Assembly (NCBI GenBank): GCA_012798435.1 | Contig: JAAZNF010000020.1 | Coordinates: 1-40,375, forward strand | DNA from: Myxococcales bacterium | GTDB lineage: Bacteria; Myxococcota; B64-G9 | Length of the DNA: 40,375 nucleotides | Direction: 5' to 3' | Shown: one piece after another, positions 39,507 through 40,375 of the stretch | Layout of the letters: every line of letters starts with the position of its first letter | Position numbering within the stretch: the stretch's first letter is position 1 | Translations under genes and position numbers: made by a program | The notes under the pieces: generated by a model | Databases searched by the model: none | What the model was told of the DNA's origin: nothing | What the model saw: only the letters and a program-made list of their open reading frames with translations

Positions 39507-40375
39507 CTAGCTGAGGTCCACGCGGAGGACCTGGTTGCCGATCTGGACGCGATCGTCGTGGGAGAGCGGCGTGCTGCCGTTGATGCGAAGGTAGGTGCCG
39601 TTCGACGAGCCCAGGTCGCGCAAGAAGCAGTCTCCTTGCCGGTTGCTGAGAAGACAGTGGCGCGAGGAGATGTACCCGTCATCGGGGAAGCGCACCTCGC
39701 CTTCCTCCCGTCCGATCATGACCTCGGCCTGGGTGAGCAGGTGAATTTCCCCGATCTTTCCGCCTTCCAGGATCTGTACCAGGCGGGCCCACACCTGGGG
39801 CACTGGGCTCCCCCAGAACTGGCTGTCGTCGCCGGCCTTCGGTGGAGCCTCCAGGTCCTGGAAGCCCCCCGGCACCTCCAGCCTCAGCAGTTGCCGCCCG
39901 ATGCGAAAGCAGGTCCCCGGCACGATGGGCTCCTCGGCGGTCATCTTGCGGAAGATGCCGTTGAGGCTGTCGAGGTCGGTGATAGAGAGCTGGCCGTCCT
40001 TGAAAATGAGTTCGGCATGCCGCGGGGAGATGAACGGGTCCTTGGGGAACATGACGACCCCTTGGCTCCGCCCGAGCATGGTGCGCTCGGCGGCCAGGGT
40101 GAAGACCGTGCCCTCGGAGCCGTCGGGCTTGATCAGCACCAGGCGGGCGCGGGGTTTGCGAGCGGCGTCGGGGGAGGCCATGTGCATGAACATGGTGGCC
40201 CCCTTTGGTGCCGCCTCGCCTCCGGAGAGCCGTTGGCCGCAGCCGCTACAGAAGACGTCGCCGGGCTTGGCGGGGGCGTGGCAGCGCGGGCAGGCCGCGG
40301 GGGCGCCGGGCAGTGGCTCAGCGGCCGGGGCGGCGGCGACCGGCGCCGGCTCCGCAGGGGGAGGTGGCGGCGCCG
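39507..40375 (-). CDS. Zinc-ribbon and double-FHA protein, N-terminus beyond window
   Basis: Minus strand; the frame is open from the right edge to the TAG at 39507, with at least 289 codons. An ATG at 40193 is internal, since upstream codons continue as coding: a Pro/Ala-rich stretch, then CPRC...CSGC (about 40280-40225 on the map), a CxxC-CxxC zinc ribbon, then QRLSGGEAAPKGAT before the ATG. Two FHA domains follow: LGRSQGVVMFPKDPFISPRHAEL with LDSLNGIF, and IGREEGEVRFPDDGYISSRHCLL with LGSSNGTYL, both with the phospho-Thr binding residues GR, S-x-RH and NG. It converges on the other FHA gene with a 22-base gap. Likely a soluble phospho-Thr reader. Confidence 0.88.
   Translation of the reverse strand, partial: APPPPPAEPAPVAAAPAAEPLPGAPAACPRCHAPAKPGDVFCSGCGQRLSGGEAAPKGATMFMHMASPDAARKPRARLVLIKPDGSEGTVFTLAAERTMLGRSQGVVMFPKDPFISPRHAELIFKDGQLSITDLDSLNGIFRKMTAEEPIVPGTCFRIGRQLLRLEVPGGFQDLEAPPKAGDDSQFWGSPVPQVWARLVQILEGGKIGEIHLLTQAEVMIGREEGEVRFPDDGYISSRHCLLSNRQGDCFLRDLGSSNGTYLRINGSTPLSHDDRVQIGNQVLRVDLS

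Noticed and set aside
1-40375. Mobile element, CRISPR array or integration site
   Set aside because: No transposase, integrase or recombinase motif, no spaced repeat array, and no duplicated tRNA end was seen in the window.

Overview
The window is GC-rich chromosomal DNA from a Gram-negative bacterium, most likely a deltaproteobacterial or myxobacterial (Myxococcota-type) lineage. That placement is inferred from gene content: a Hanks-type Ser/Thr kinase, several FHA proteins, PEGA and zinc-ribbon proteins, many lipoproteins, a TonB-dependent receptor, SpoVG in a Gram-negative setting, and a type III export gate protein. I see no insertion sequence, phage, CRISPR array or integron; this is host backbone with some lineage-specific genes.

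Layout. 1-1.1 kb: 3' part of a radical SAM gene, then tRNA-Met(CAT) with its own promoter. 1.1-4.3 kb (minus): Ser/Thr kinase followed by two lipoprotein genes. 4.4-11.7 kb (plus): a dense housekeeping run ispE-spoVG-prs-rplY-pth-rpsF-rpsR-rplI-dnaB plus a response regulator with a degenerate GGDEF domain. 11.7-14.4 kb (minus): htrA-thiD-small membrane protein, coupled by 4-base overlaps. 14.6-16.0 kb (minus): glycosyltransferase and a Fis-type regulator. 16.2-18.8 kb (plus): PfkB sugar kinase, HU, PEGA protein. 18.8-29 kb (minus): ispH, yraN, a zinc-ribbon membrane protein, ftsY, smc, a TPR protein and a rhomboid protease. 29-31.2 kb: exported tyrosine phosphatase and an MFS/GPH transporter. 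31.2-36.1 kb (plus): ridA, TonB-dependent receptor, lipoprotein and murA, tightly packed. 36.1-40.4 kb: a probable secretion locus: sctV/flhA-family export gate, TPR lipoprotein and tail-anchored double-FHA protein on plus, facing a zinc-ribbon/double-FHA gene that runs off the right edge on minus.

Most notable points. (1) The sctV-like gene has a near-perfect sigma-54 (-24/-12) promoter with GG-N10-GC spacing, and a perfect 13-bp-arm inverted repeat about 50 bp upstream, placed like an activator site. With the FHA genes this looks like a phospho-threonine-linked, sigma-54-controlled type III-related system. (2) MurA has Asp instead of Cys at the PEP-reactive position, which predicts intrinsic fosfomycin resistance. 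(3) At least five genes (ispE, ftsY, a TPR gene, rhomboid, phosphatase) have a -35/-10 promoter whose -10 lies only 6-8 bases before the start codon and lack a Shine-Dalgarno sequence, suggesting leaderless mRNAs. (4) The right-edge FHA gene is longer than its first internal ATG suggests: the frame stays open to the edge and encodes a Cys4 zinc ribbon.

MEP isoprenoid genes (ispE, ispH), peptidoglycan (murA), translation (rplY, pth, rpsF, rpsR, rplI), replication and chromosome (dnaB, smc, HU) and membrane targeting (ftsY) form the core. Signalling parts (kinase, phosphatase, FHA, REC-GGDEF, Fis, sigma-54 promoter) are interspersed. No gene-free stretch exceeds about 240 bases.
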